The notes: generated by a model from the sequence alone, not told the origin. A stretch of DNA of 64,000 bases from Mariniflexile gromovii (GCF_017814435.1 NZ_JAGJCB010000015.1:28493-92492), one strand, 5' to 3'; counted from the stretch's first letter, positions 16,913-25,993 are shown. Made by a program: numbers and translations.

Positions 16913-18178
16913 TTAAACTTTAACCCGAATATTACCCGTTAACAATTGTTGCATCAAACCTTGCTTTAACGCTTGATAGTGGGTTTTCTTTTCTTCTAAT
17001 ACTTCTAGTTTATCATCTACTGAACTTAAAATTTCTGCTATTTTTTGTTGTTCAAGTTTTGGAGGCAATAAAATTAGTACATTCGATAATATTGTACCAT
17101 TAGTTAATGCTCTAGTAGTATAAGTGCTTTTACTTATTATTTCTTTTCTGGTTAAGTAAGAATCAAAACAATACTTTTTAAAGTATAAGTCTAATTTGTC
17201 ATTAATTGGTCTCGCCCTCAAAATAAATCCACTAAAAACAGCTTCATCTACATCACCTGTAAAGCAAGCCGAAAAACCTATTTCTTCAACTGTTTCTGAT
17301 GTTCGAGTAAAAAAAACATCACCTTTTTTTACATTAAATCTTTCTTTTTCACTTTTATCAACATCAACTCTTCCTTTTAGCATTTGTAAATTCAAAGAAT
17401 TATTTCTAAATACATCCATATAATTAACAATAGGTATTCCAATACCAAAAAACTCCTTGCCTTTATTTAATCCATTCTTAAACTCCAATAAATCTCCTAT
17501 CTTCACCACCTCCCAACTCACAGGAATCTTACCCAAAGGGGAGTCTTTAAACTGGGTGGGCCCAATGCCTTTGGTTAACAGGCGTTGCATCAAGCCTTTT
17601 TTAAGTGCTTGGGTTTCGGTAATTTGTTGGTCTATCACCTCTATTTTAGCATCTACGGTGCTTAATATGTCGGCTATTTTTTGTTGTTCTGGGAGGGGTG
17701 GTAGTGGAATACTGAATTTGTTAATTTGACCTAAACTTAAATTCGCTTGTGCTGTGGAAACATTAATTTTTTCTATTAGTGTTTTTATATGATTACCTCT
17801 TAAATAATGATAAATGTATTCTTTGTATTCAAAATTTTTTAAACGAATAATAGCAACAGCTTGATTTGTATTTGCTGGTAGAATTTCTTTTGTAACAATG
17901 GCACTTCTACCTAAAGCTCCCGCAATGGTAAATAGAATATCTCCTTCACTTAATTGTGATCTTTTAAAAGAATCGTGACAGTCATTTCCAACATGAGCAA
18001 ACATAGATGGAATAAAATTCCCATTTGAATGAATACTTTCAACCTTAACAAAATTTACACCTTCTTCTAGATAACTAAAACCATTAGTAGTTGGAGTTGT
18101 ACCCTTGGTAATAAGATTGGTCAAATCAGACAAATTAACTAAATCCCAATCTTTTGGTATTATTTTTCGAATATTCAT
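16913..18178 (-). CDS. hsdS: type I restriction system specificity subunit HsdS
   Basis: This 421-aa protein has two target-recognition domains (about residues 5-150 and 215-370). Each is followed by a conserved helical spacer: LPPLPEQQKIADILSTVDAK with ALKKGLMQRLL in the middle, and LEQQKIAEILSSVDDKLE with ALKQGLMQQLL at the end. The tandem repeat structure is typical of HsdS and sets a bipartite DNA target. Its ATG overlaps the hsdM stop by 4 bp (ATGA), so translation is coupled. No second hsdS or recombinase lies nearby, so invertible specificity switching is not apparent. Confidence 0.96.
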   Translation of the reverse strand: MNIRKIIPKDWDLVNLSDLTNLITKGTTPTTNGFSYLEEGVNFVKVESIHSNGNFIPSMFAHVGNDCHDSFKRSQLSEGDILFTIAGALGRSAIVTKEILPANTNQAVAIIRLKNFEYKEYIYHYLRGNHIKTLIEKINVSTAQANLSLGQINKFSIPLPPLPEQQKIADILSTVDAKIEVIDQQITETQALKKGLMQRLLTKGIGPTQFKDSPLGKIPVSWEVVKIGDLLEFKNGLNKGKEFFGIGIPIVNYMDVFRNNSLNLQMLKGRVDVDKSEKERFNVKKGDVFFTRTSETVEEIGFSACFTGDVDEAVFSGFILRARPINDKLDLYFKKYCFDSYLTRKEIISKSTYTTRALTNGTILSNVLILLPPKLEQQKIAEILSSVDDKLEVLEEKKTHYQALKQGLMQQLLTGNIRVKV

Positions 18179-19737
18179 ACCCCCAACTCCTTTAAAAATT
18201 CAGCTAATTTTTTATCAATGTCGGCTTCCTTTTGTTCCAAGGCTTCCAGTTTTTGGTGTACCGCTTTAATATCTACTTCGGGTTCGGGTTCGCTGGTATC
18301 AATAAAACGGGAAATGTTTAGGTTGTAATCGTTTTCGGCTAATTCCTTCACATCTACCACACGCATGTATTTATCAACATTAGTAGCGCCATTATAGGCG
18401 GTTACTATGCGGTTTATGTGTGTTGCTTCCAGCTCGTTTTGGTTTTTGCCTTCTTTATAATCGTTACTGGCATCTATAATAATAACCTTGCCTTTTTGGG
18501 CTTCGGTTTTGTTTTTGTTAATAATCCAAATGCTGGCTGGTATGCCTGTGTTGTAAAACAGGGCACTTGGCAAGCCTACAATGCCCTCTACCAAATCGGC
18601 TTCCAAGAGGCCTTGGCGTATGGCGCCTTCGGTACCGCTTCTAAACAGGGTACCGTGTGGCAGCACCACCCCTGCCTTACCATCTTGCTTTAATACGGCT
18701 ACCATGTGCTGTAAAAAAGCTAAATCGGCATAACCACGTGGCGGTATGCCATACTGGAAACGCCCATAGGGGTCGCTTACCACTTTGGTATAATTGGGGG
18801 TTACTTTCTTTTCTTTGCCGTTTTTATCGAGCTTTACTTCTATGGCGTTTTCGGCGGGCGTCCACCACCCATCCATAGAAAAGGGTGGGTTGGCAATAAC
18901 ACGGTCAAAAAGCGTTAGTTCATTTTGGTCGTTTTTATGCTGTGGTGCAGTAAGGGTGTCGCCTTTGCGTATATCGGCATCCATAAAGTTGTGCAGCAAC
19001 ATGTTTAGTTTACCAATGGCCCAAGTGCCCAGGTTTTTTTCTTGCCCGTATAAGGACACGTTTACGTTGTTGCCCACTTTACCGTTGGGTTGTTGGGCAA
19101 TGTATCGGGCAGATTCAATCAACATACCCCCCGACCCACAGGTGGGGTCGTACACCTTTTGTTTGGGTTCTGGTTTTATAAGCTGTACGATAAGCTGCAC
19201 CACCCCGCGTGGGGTGTAGAACTCGCCTCCTTTTTTACCGGCATCATCGGCAAACATTTTAATAAGGTATTCGTAGGCATCGCCCAATAGGTCGTTAGAC
19301 TCTAAGTGGTCGTTACGCAACGAGTGTTGGTTGAAGTGGCGCAATAGGCGTTGCAACAGCTCATCGGATAGTTTTTCTTTATCGCCAAACTTAGTGGCGG
19401 TCATAACCCCTTCTAAACTGGTGTTTGCCTGCTCTATGGCTGCAAAGGCCTTATCGAGCGCAATACCAATATTTTCGGTATGGGTTTTTATGCTGTTCCA
19501 TCGGGCTTCTTTGGGCAGTTGGAAATAGGTTTCCTCTTCGGCTTCTTCTCTAGTAAAGCCTTCGCGTTTCATGATGTTTTCTACTTCTTCTTCAAACACA
19601 TCGTTGGAACGCTTTAAGAACAGCAAGCCGAAAATGTAGTTTTTAAAATCGGAGGAGTCTATGCTGCCTCTTAATATGTTTGCTGAATCCCAAAGCCAGC
19701 TTTCTAGGGTACTTAATGTGAGTTTGTTTTGGGCCAT
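18175..19737 (-). CDS. hsdM: type I restriction system adenine methyltransferase HsdM
   Basis: This 520-aa N6-adenine methyltransferase has the N-terminal HsdM helical domain (LESWLWDSANILRGSIDSSD), the SAM-binding motif I DPTCGSGGM near residue 197 and the catalytic motif NPPF near residue 281 (VIANPPFSMDGWW). It protects host DNA at the site read by HsdS. It is the first gene of the operon hsdM-hsdS-(DUF559)-hsdR-YgjP-cREC. The sequence here looks richer in G+C than the fucose genes or the cassette region, which suggests the island was acquired by transfer. Confidence 0.97.
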   Translation of the reverse strand: MAQNKLTLSTLESWLWDSANILRGSIDSSDFKNYIFGLLFLKRSNDVFEEEVENIMKREGFTREEAEEETYFQLPKEARWNSIKTHTENIGIALDKAFAAIEQANTSLEGVMTATKFGDKEKLSDELLQRLLRHFNQHSLRNDHLESNDLLGDAYEYLIKMFADDAGKKGGEFYTPRGVVQLIVQLIKPEPKQKVYDPTCGSGGMLIESARYIAQQPNGKVGNNVNVSLYGQEKNLGTWAIGKLNMLLHNFMDADIRKGDTLTAPQHKNDQNELTLFDRVIANPPFSMDGWWTPAENAIEVKLDKNGKEKKVTPNYTKVVSDPYGRFQYGIPPRGYADLAFLQHMVAVLKQDGKAGVVLPHGTLFRSGTEGAIRQGLLEADLVEGIVGLPSALFYNTGIPASIWIINKNKTEAQKGKVIIIDASNDYKEGKNQNELEATHINRIVTAYNGATNVDKYMRVVDVKELAENDYNLNISRFIDTSEPEPEVDIKAVHQKLEALEQKEADIDKKLAEFLKELGV

Positions 19738-20361
19738 TGTTTACTTTAAAAATTTATTGAGGATAAAAATAGTTAATATCCGTAATGCGGATGGATTAAA
19801 ACGTTTATTTTTAAATCTCGACGCCCATAAAAATATAAAACTTTACTTACGGTTTGTAATTTTTAACAAATAACTTTTTAAAAAATTTATGGGGCAGCTT
19901 TTGCTTTAACAACCATGTAATACGGCCTTGTATATAACCCTTTATTTTACATGATATTACAGCCTTTTTATGGTTTAAATAGTGACTAGCCACTTTATAC
20001 GGGGTTTTAAAGGTATTATTTGCTTATGGCATAATTTGAATGTTGCTATTTATTGTAATTAGGTACGCGCTGTTTGGTGGAGCGCAGTCGAGACCTTTTT
20101 TTGAACTTGCTAAGTACCATAACCTAGCAGCTTCAGCAGCTGCTTGCACCCAAACAGCGTTTGTATGCGCCCATGTTTTAGAAGATTGTAATTTACTATA
20201 GATTGCAGGATAAGGGGTAATTAATAAAACAAATGCATTTCATCGTTTTTTTGTATCATTTTATTTACATCAAATATCATATTTTATATATTTACAAGTA
20301 AATTAAATACGTAAATACATACAATATATAGCATATCTATTATTTTTAAACCCCAAGCAGC
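19738..20361. other. intergenic region upstream of hsdM
   Basis: I see no protein gene in these about 620 bp. It must hold the hsdM promoter. It contains a copy of a dispersed repeat (20080-20115) and a spaced inverted repeat in which CGCTGTTTGG near 20068 pairs with CCAAACAGCG near 20152, forming a possible long stem-loop. The right part is very A/T-rich and probably contains the promoter of the small HTH gene. Confidence 0.5.
20080..20115 (+). repeat. dispersed 36-nt intergenic repeat, copy 1
   Basis: Starts GAGCGCAGTCGAGACCT and matches the sequence at 51725-51760 at 32 of 36 positions. Both copies lie in non-coding DNA between operons more than 31 kb apart. No ORF is associated. Confidence 0.75.
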
Positions 20362-20574
20362 ATGTCTGAATTTTTAAAACCCAACCACTTTAAAGATGAA
20401 ATTTGGATGACTACAGATGAAGCACAACTGTTCTTTAAAGTAAGCCGAAGCACCCTATACCGCTGGTGCAAGTATAAACACGTGCCCTATACCCTATTGG
20501 GCGGTACCCGTTATTTCCCGAAGCATTTTATTGAAACCCTAATGGGGCAACTGCTACACAACAAACCTTTTTAA
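20362..20574 (+). CDS. small helix-turn-helix (excisionase-like) protein
   Basis: This 70-aa protein is one winged-helix DNA-binding domain of the MerR/excisionase (HTH_17) type: MTTDEAQLFFKVSRSTLYRW is the helix-turn-helix, and the wing follows with VPYTLLGGTRYF. Such proteins act as recombination directionality factors or small repressors on mobile islands. No integrase is seen in the window. Its place next to the restriction island suggests it is a leftover or regulator of that island. A hairpin with a T-run follows at once. Confidence 0.75.
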   Translation: MSEFLKPNHFKDEIWMTTDEAQLFFKVSRSTLYRWCKYKHVPYTLLGGTRYFPKHFIETLMGQLLHNKPF

Positions 20575-20577
20575 ATT

Positions 20578-20637
20578 GCCTTTTAGCCTAAGTGTGCTTA
20601 GTATGTGGGAAGTAAAAAATTAAAAGGCTGTTTTTTT
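20578..20637 (+). terminator. terminator after the HTH gene
   Basis: GCCTTTTA at 20578-20585 pairs with TAAAAGGC at 20621-20628, and a nested CTAAG-TGTG-CTTAG hairpin lies at 20588-20601. A run of seven T follows from 20631. Confidence 0.6.
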
Positions 20638-20855
20638 AAAGACCTTTTCTTGTTAGAACCAGAGGAAGCTATGTGGAACGATGGCATCATAATGCGATGC
20701 CTCCTCGTACCTCGTTCGGCATGACAGCTTTTTTATCTTTTAGTTTTATAACTCTTTAAAAATTTAGGTTTTTAGCGTTGAACGTAGGTTCTTTAATAAA
20801 AAACCAGCAGAGGCCACCTTATAGGCACCTCTGCTAGTTATAGGTTCCATAAGGT

Positions 20856-21500
20856 TTAAGCTAGGGTTACCGTGCCTAAGTAGGTACTGGTGGCGGCTAA
20901 ATTGGCATCGGCCGTTGCAAAAGTAGCCCATACCTGTACCTGCTGGCCCGCCCAATAGGTGGGCAATGGTAATTGTACGGTGGTTAAATCGCGGGTGCCT
21001 GCGGGGTTTGCGGTTATAAACAAATCGAGGGCTTCGCAATACGCCACTGCTACCAAACCATCGGAAGCTTGGGCATTGCCTTGGCCGCTGTTATCATCCC
21101 AAGTAATGGTTATGGTTTGGCCTACATCCAAGGTTACCGCACCATTGGATATACCACGCAAATCGCCTTTGGCAATAAGCACTTTGGGGTAATCGATGTT
21201 ATAACCGCCTAACGGATCGGGCAAAAGAGCATACTTAATGTGGTAGCCCGTTGCCAGATTAAAACTGGACTTATCGCCCTGTTGTTTGCCAAAATACGCC
21301 GAAAGGATTTCCTTTATGGGCGTAATGAATTTTATAACCGTGGTAAAGCGGTCGCGTTGGTCTATCTGCGCCTGTGTAGGTGCATAAGTTCCGCGTGTTG
21401 GTAAACTGCGCATAATGTCTTTACCTCGCCAACGTGCACCCACTACGTTGCCAACTTTTCCGGAGAAACCTCCAAGGATGCCTTTACTAAATGTTCCCAT
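20856..21500 (-). CDS. DUF6266 family protein
   Basis: From the ATG at 21500 the 214-aa product begins MGTFSKGILGGFSGKVGNVV, the hallmark of the DUF6266 family, which is widespread and often multicopy in Bacteroidota and has no known function. I reject the longer start at 21542 because family members begin at this methionine. The second half (TITITWDDNSGQGNAQASDG and following) resembles immunoglobulin-like beta folds. No signal peptide is evident. The gene stands alone on the minus strand between the small HTH gene and the Crp/Fnr gene. Confidence 0.85.
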   Translation of the reverse strand: MGTFSKGILGGFSGKVGNVVGARWRGKDIMRSLPTRGTYAPTQAQIDQRDRFTTVIKFITPIKEILSAYFGKQQGDKSSFNLATGYHIKYALLPDPLGGYNIDYPKVLIAKGDLRGISNGAVTLDVGQTITITWDDNSGQGNAQASDGLVAVAYCEALDLFITANPAGTRDLTTVQLPLPTYWAGQQVQVWATFATADANLAATSTYLGTVTLA

Positions 21501-21576
21501 ATTGTTATAGATTTTGGGGTTAATATGCCGTGAAACTAACACGCTTCTGCCCTATTTGCAAGCCCATGACACATAT

Positions 21577-21682
21577 TGAAACCATTTGACACACATTGAG
21601 ACGATTTGACACGATTTGACACAATTTGAGACAGCAGCCAAAAAAACGGGGGTTTTGTTCGGGTTTTGTTCGGGTTTTGTTC
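21577..21682. repeat. short tandem repeats upstream of the DUF6266 gene
   Basis: Two low-complexity arrays lie side by side. About 21577-21640 holds five degenerate 10-11-nt units of the type ATTTGACACR. Positions 21650-21682 hold three exact copies of the 11-mer GGGTTTTGTTC. They lie upstream of the DUF6266 start, where changes in copy number could alter promoter spacing. Confidence 0.7.
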
Positions 21683-21924
21683 GTCTACGGTTCGGGTGTA
21701 TTTTTTTTGGATGGGGGTTTGGCTGGACAAAGGGCGAAGGAAGCTAATACAATACTGGAATAGTGTACTATGTTTTTTTAAAAGCATGATACATTTGTAA
21801 GTATATTATAATTATATTCGTAAGTATATATAATGTGGATATAATTAATGGTAACTTTTTGATGGATATAATTAATTGATTATATGCGATTGTTATGAGT
21901 CATTAAAAAAAACCGAAATCTAAT

Positions 21925-22500
21925 TTGAAAGACCTCTATAATTTTCTAAATACTATTTCTCCTATTCAAGAAAACACTTGGAATGAAGTAAAAAAACTTT
22001 TTACAGAGCATTCCTTAAAAAAAGGTGAGTATTTTTTACAAGAAGGAGAGGTAGCTAAAAATTTTGGCTTTCTTAAACAAGGTGTTGTTAGAGCCTTCTA
22101 TCGTAACAATGAAGGAGTAGAATATAACAAACATTTCTTCACAAAAAATAATATGATTGGTGGTTATTCTTCTTTGGTTACGCAACTCCCAAACACTATA
22201 AATCAACAAGCATTAACAGACTGTGATTTACTAATAGGAAACTATAAAAAATTAACTGATTTATTAGACATACATCAAGATTTAGAAAGACTTTTAAGAA
22301 AAATTGCTGAACATTATTTTGTTGATAAAGAAAAAAGAGAAGTAGAAATTGTACTGTTAGAAGCAAACAAACGATATGCTATTTTTCAAAGAGAACATCC
22401 TCAATTGGAACAATTAATTCCTCAATATCATATTGCCTCTTACCTTGGTATAACACCAACACAACTAAGCAGAATTAGAGCTAAAAATAGCAAGAGTTAG
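21925..22500 (+). CDS. Crp/Fnr-family transcriptional regulator (1)
   Basis: This 191-aa protein starts at a TTG (LKDLYNFLNTISPI) and has an N-terminal cyclic-nucleotide-binding-like beta barrel (about 20-130) and a short C-terminal helix-turn-helix (HIASYLGITPTQLSRIRAK), the usual layout of Flavobacteriia Crp/Fnr regulators that lack an extended wing. A TAnnTTTG box (TACATTTG, 21790-21797) upstream could be its promoter. It is followed by co-oriented RidA and DJ-1 genes, which it may control. The ligand cannot be predicted, and the recognition helix differs from that of CRP. Confidence 0.88.
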   Translation: MKDLYNFLNTISPIQENTWNEVKKLFTEHSLKKGEYFLQEGEVAKNFGFLKQGVVRAFYRNNEGVEYNKHFFTKNNMIGGYSSLVTQLPNTINQQALTDCDLLIGNYKKLTDLLDIHQDLERLLRKIAEHYFVDKEKREVEIVLLEANKRYAIFQREHPQLEQLIPQYHIASYLGITPTQLSRIRAKNSKS

Positions 22501-22574
22501 TTTTTATCGACATATGTAAATGTATACAAATCTTATGTGTACTTCCTTTGTATCATAATTAAAACACTAAAATT

Positions 22575-23078
22575 ATGATAGGAAAAGTAATGTCGTTTAC
22601 AATATTGGCAGTATTGTTTTCGTGCACACAATCTAAAACCGTAAACACTCAAAAAAATAATAGTATGGCTCAAGAAAAAAACAGTTTTATCAACCCAAAA
22701 GGATTGTTTAATCCTAAGTACAATGGCTTTTCGCATATTGTTAAAGTTCCAAAGGGAAAAGAAATGTATTATTTCTCTGGTCAATGGGCTTCAAACATAG
22801 AAGGTAAATTGGTTTCAGAAAATTTTGAAGAACAAGTGAAACAGACTGTTTCTAATGTAAAAGAAGCTCTAGAATCAGCTGGATTATCATTAGATGATGT
22901 AGTAAAACAAACTGTTTATATTGTAGATTTTACACTAGAGAAAAAGCAAATTTTGATAGATGTAGCATCTAAAGAATGGAGAGTAAAAAATTTTCCAGCC
23001 AGTACTATTGTTCCTTTACCTTTATTAGCAACAGCTCCAAATTGTCTTATAGAAATTGAAATTATTGCAGCTAAATAA
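22575..23078 (+). CDS. RidA/YjgF-family lipoprotein
   Basis: The first 17 residues form a lipoprotein signal ending at Cys17 (LAVLFSC). Residues about 40-167 are one Rid (YjgF/YER057c/UK114) domain with VKQTVSNVKEALESAGLSLD and KNFPASTIVPLPLLATAPNC. RidA enzymes hydrolyse reactive enamines and imines. The export signal is unusual for RidA proper but common in Bacteroidota Rid-like proteins, whose substrates are unknown. It lies between the Crp/Fnr regulator and a DJ-1-type gene with 7 bp to the next start, so the three probably form a stress-response unit. Confidence 0.85.
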   Translation: MIGKVMSFTILAVLFSCTQSKTVNTQKNNSMAQEKNSFINPKGLFNPKYNGFSHIVKVPKGKEMYYFSGQWASNIEGKLVSENFEEQVKQTVSNVKEALESAGLSLDDVVKQTVYIVDFTLEKKQILIDVASKEWRVKNFPASTIVPLPLLATAPNCLIEIEIIAAK

Positions 23079-23085
23079 CCTTAAA

Positions 23086-23883
23086 ATGAAAAAACTAATT
23101 TTAATTATAACAATTGTAATGATTACGAACATATCACTTTCAGCTCAAAACACGAAAATTCTTTTTGTTTTGAGTGCAGCAGACACTTTAGAGCTTAATA
23201 AAGGACAAAAACTACGACAAACTGGAGTCTTTTTAAATGAATTTTATTTGGCATATAAATCTGTCTCGGAGAATGGGTATACTGTGGAATTTGCCACACC
23301 AAATGGAGTTGTTGCAACCATTGATGAAGAGAGTATCAATGATAAATATTGGAAAGAAATATTAGAAATTAAGAATGAAGCCATAGAATTTATAACAAAA
23401 GACAATTCATTCAACAACCCAATTACACTTGAAAACGCAATTGTAAATCAAGATAATTATATAGGTATCATTATTCCAGGTGGACAAGGTTTAATGATCG
23501 ATTTAATAGAAAACAATAATATTCCTACCCTTTTAAAACATTTTGCAAAAGAAAACAAACCAACAGGACTTATTTGCCATGCTCCTAGTCTTATTTTAAA
23601 AATTCCAGCAGAAGAAAACCCTTATATTGGATATAAAGTCAATTCTGTATCTCCTATTGAAGAATTTGTTATAGAAAAATTCATAATGAAAGGAAAACCT
23701 AAAAACAGAAAAATAGCTAAACAGCTAAGAAAATTAGGGCTGAAATATAAAAGTGGTTTGCCAAAAGCAAACTTTGCGATAAAGGATAGAAATTTAATCA
23801 CTAGTCAGAACCCATTTTCAAGCAATTCTTTTAACATCCTTTATTTAGAAGCGTTAACAGAATATTTAGAAACAAAAAAATGA
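23086..23883 (+). CDS. DJ-1/PfpI-family protein, exported
   Basis: From the ATG at 23086 this 265-aa protein starts with a signal peptide (MKKLILIITI...ISLSAQ) and has a DJ-1/PfpI fold. The nucleophile is Cys164 in GLICHAPSLIL and the nucleophile-elbow glycines are in GIIIPGGQG. It resembles the Hsp31-like branch, known as glyoxalase III, chaperone or deglycase-like enzymes, but is expected outside the inner membrane. The longer start at 23056 overlaps the RidA gene and precedes the signal peptide, so I do not use it. A strong terminator follows at 23929. Confidence 0.85.
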   Translation: MKKLILIITIVMITNISLSAQNTKILFVLSAADTLELNKGQKLRQTGVFLNEFYLAYKSVSENGYTVEFATPNGVVATIDEESINDKYWKEILEIKNEAIEFITKDNSFNNPITLENAIVNQDNYIGIIIPGGQGLMIDLIENNNIPTLLKHFAKENKPTGLICHAPSLILKIPAEENPYIGYKVNSVSPIEEFVIEKFIMKGKPKNRKIAKQLRKLGLKYKSGLPKANFAIKDRNLITSQNPFSSNSFNILYLEALTEYLETKK

Positions 23884-23928
23884 AATGAAAAGATAAAAAC
23901 GCCATAGCAATTTACATACATAATGGAG

Positions 23929-23952
23929 CGGTTTAGGTGACAACCTAAACCG
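23929..23952 (+). terminator. rho-independent terminator
   Basis: CGGTTTAGGT (23929-23938) pairs perfectly with ACCTAAACCG (23943-23952) around a 4-nt loop, followed by TTTTTGTTTTT. It ends the Crp/RidA/DJ-1 unit and isolates it from the cassette-like genes downstream. Confidence 0.92.
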
Positions 23953-24029
23953 TTTTTGTTTTTAATTAATTATCTTGCTTCCCGAAAAGTTCGTGCTTTA
24001 AACCCGCTACTTTTCAAGATATACTAACC

Positions 24030-24039
24030 GTTAGCGGTC
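24030..24039 (+). repeat. cassette-start boundary (R'-like) before the aldo-keto reductase gene
   Basis: GTTAGCGGTC here is the reverse complement, at 9 of 10 positions, of GACTGCTAAC at 24922-24931 just after the gene. The pairing of a cassette's first bases with the R'' site after its gene is what integron cassettes show once excised as circles. Confidence 0.5.
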
Positions 24040-24061
24040 ATAAAAAAAAGTTAGAAACAGA

Positions 24062-24916
24062 ATGAAAGAAATAGTATTAAACGACGGAAACAAATTACCA
24101 ATCATAGGTTTTGGAACATACAAATCTACAGAGAAAGAAGGAATTCAGTCTATAAAAAATGCTTTGAATATAGGTTACAGAATGTTTGATACAGCCGCCA
24201 AATATGATAATGAAAAAGAAGTTGGAAAAGCAATAAATGAAAGTGGAATTGATAGAAAGGAAATTATCATAACCACAAAATTATGGCGTGAAAATTTAGG
24301 TTATGAAGAAACTAAAAAAGCTTTTGACAAATCACTTAAAAAACTTGGATTGGATTACATTGACTTGTATTTAATCCATTGGCCTGCGAATGCAAAAAAC
24401 TATAAAGATTGGCAAAAAGCAAATGCAGATAGTTGGCGTGCTATGGAGGAATTACAAGCTGACGGAAAAATAAAGTCCATTGGAGTAAGTAATTTTTGGC
24501 AAGAACATTTAGAGGCACTTTTTCAAACTGCAAACGTAATTCCTGCTATCAATCAAATTGAATTTCACCCTGGTTATTGGCAATCAGAATTGGTAGAATT
24601 CTGTAAAAAGAATAACATAGTAGTTGAATCTTGGTCACCTTTGGCAAGAGGGAAAGTCTTTGGAAATGAAATAATCCAAACTATCGCTAAACAACACAAT
24701 AAATCTATAGCTCAAATCTGTTTGAGGTGGATAATTCAACACGAAACTATCGTAATCCCGAAATCAAATACGCTAAAAAGAATTGAAGAAAATATTAATA
24801 TTTTTGACTTTAAATTATCAAAGGAAGAAATGAAGCAAATAAATGAACTTCCAGAGATGGGGTTTAGCGGAGAATTGCCTAACATTTGGCCAGACGTATT
24901 AGATGTGAAAAATTAA
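24062..24916 (+). CDS. aldo-keto reductase (1)
   Basis: This 284-aa (alpha/beta)8-barrel NADPH oxidoreductase has the full catalytic tetrad: Asp43 and Tyr48 in FDTAAKYDNE, Lys73 in TTKLWRE and His106 in LIHWPAN. It is close in type to 2,5-diketo-D-gluconate and methylglyoxal reductases and should reduce small aldehydes or ketones. It has no local promoter that I can recognise and stands as a single gene between two integron-like boundaries, so expression may depend on readthrough or on a promoter in the element. Confidence 0.92.
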   Translation: MKEIVLNDGNKLPIIGFGTYKSTEKEGIQSIKNALNIGYRMFDTAAKYDNEKEVGKAINESGIDRKEIIITTKLWRENLGYEETKKAFDKSLKKLGLDYIDLYLIHWPANAKNYKDWQKANADSWRAMEELQADGKIKSIGVSNFWQEHLEALFQTANVIPAINQIEFHPGYWQSELVEFCKKNNIVVESWSPLARGKVFGNEIIQTIAKQHNKSIAQICLRWIIQHETIVIPKSNTLKRIEENINIFDFKLSKEEMKQINELPEMGFSGELPNIWPDVLDVKN

Positions 24917-24921
24917 AATAC

Positions 24922-25067
24922 GACTGCTAACAAGAACTGAGCTAAAAAACATTGCTTATTTTAGTTAAGCCGTTTGGTAGTTGCTTTGTTTGCTTGCATC
25001 TGATTTTCCTTCGGAAAATCCTCGCATACAAACACGCAACGTTCCTTACACATTAACGTTGGAATAA
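24922..25067 (+). repeat. attC-like intergenic element, type A (1)
   Basis: About 145 nt from GACTGCTAAC to ACGTTGGAATAA. The core at 24997-25040 is shared with 27945-27988 and 32236-32279. It forms an imperfect hairpin: GATTTTCC-TTC-GGAAAATC at the tip, TGTTTG with CAAACA, and GTTGC with GCAAC at the base. The left arm also contains AACTGAGCTAAAAAA, shared with 40.16 kb. The long bulged stem between a CTAAC-type start and a CGTTGG-type end fits an integron attC site. Confidence 0.55.
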
Positions 25068-25075
25068 TTTAAGAA

Positions 25076-25993
25076 ATGACAGTAACAGATAAAGAAATAC
25101 TCGCTGATTACAAAAATCGAATTAACCGAGTTTTTGAGTTTATTGACCAAAACTTGGAATCGGACTTATCATTAAATGCAATTTCGGAAATTGCTTTTTT
25201 CTCACCATTTCATTTTCATCGAGTTTTCAAGTTTGTTACAGAAGAAACTCTAAATGAATACGTAAAACGAAAAAGAATAGAAAAATCAGCATCTGATTTA
25301 TTACATAAAAACATAACAGCAACTGAAATAGCACATAAATATGGATTTAGTGATAATTCTTCCTATTCCAGAGCATTTAAAAAGTATTTTGGAGTAAGCC
25401 CGACTGAATTTAAAAACCAAAATCCAAATAAATTTAGCAAGATTCGTCAACTTAATAGCAAGAGCGGACAAGAATATCCTGACTATGAAAAATACATTTG
25501 CGTCATTAATAATCTTAAAAATTGGATAAAAATGAACGCAAAAATTAAAATTAAAGAAATGCCAAAAATGGATTTGGCTTATGTGTCAAGTATTGGTCCT
25601 CATAACCTTGAGAATGCCTATGGAAAATTAATGCAATGGGCAACACCAAAAGGATTAATGAACGACCAAACAAAAATGATAACGGTTTATCACGACAGCT
25701 TTAAAGTTACTGAAGCCAACAAAGTAAGAATGAGTGCTTCGATTTTACTTAACAAGGCAGTAGAAACAAATGGAGAAATCGGACTAACTACAATAGAAGC
25801 TGGAAAATTTATCGTTGGAAGTTTTGAAATTGGATTAAACGAATTTGAAAAGTCGTGGACTGGATTATTCGTTTGGATGAACGAGAATGGATATAAGAAA
25901 GCTGACAGAGCACCTTTTGAAATTTATAATAATAATTTTAATGAACATCCTGAAAGGAAAGCTATTGTTGACTTTTGCATACCAATTGAATAA
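25076..25993 (+). CDS. AraC-type regulator with GyrI-like effector domain
   Basis: This 305-aa protein has an N-terminal AraC double helix-turn-helix (residues about 10-110, with LNAISEIAFFSPFHFHRVF and IAHKYGFSDNSSYSRAFKKY). It is joined to a C-terminal GyrI/SOUL-like small-molecule-binding domain (about 155-305, from IKIKEMPKMDLAYVSSIGP). This is the Rob/SoxS-BmrR hybrid layout seen in multidrug and toxicity sensors. It stands alone between two attC-like elements, so no neighbouring target gene is obvious. Confidence 0.9.
   Translation: MTVTDKEILADYKNRINRVFEFIDQNLESDLSLNAISEIAFFSPFHFHRVFKFVTEETLNEYVKRKRIEKSASDLLHKNITATEIAHKYGFSDNSSYSRAFKKYFGVSPTEFKNQNPNKFSKIRQLNSKSGQEYPDYEKYICVINNLKNWIKMNAKIKIKEMPKMDLAYVSSIGPHNLENAYGKLMQWATPKGLMNDQTKMITVYHDSFKVTEANKVRMSASILLNKAVETNGEIGLTTIEAGKFIVGSFEIGLNEFEKSWTGLFVWMNENGYKKADRAPFEIYNNNFNEHPERKAIVDFCIPIE

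Noticed and set aside
16913..18178. Phase-variable or invertible hsdS
   Set aside because: There is only one hsdS, no recombinase, and the only inverted repeats nearby flank the DUF559 gene and not the specificity domains.
13000..19737. Long plus-strand frames opposite hsdR, hsdS and hsdM
   Set aside because: They are antisense shadows of clear type I restriction genes in a somewhat more G+C-rich stretch.
21536..21787. 83-aa minus-strand ORF covering the tandem repeats upstream of DUF6266
   Set aside because: It translates the 11-nt repeats into a low-complexity peptide and has no family similarity.
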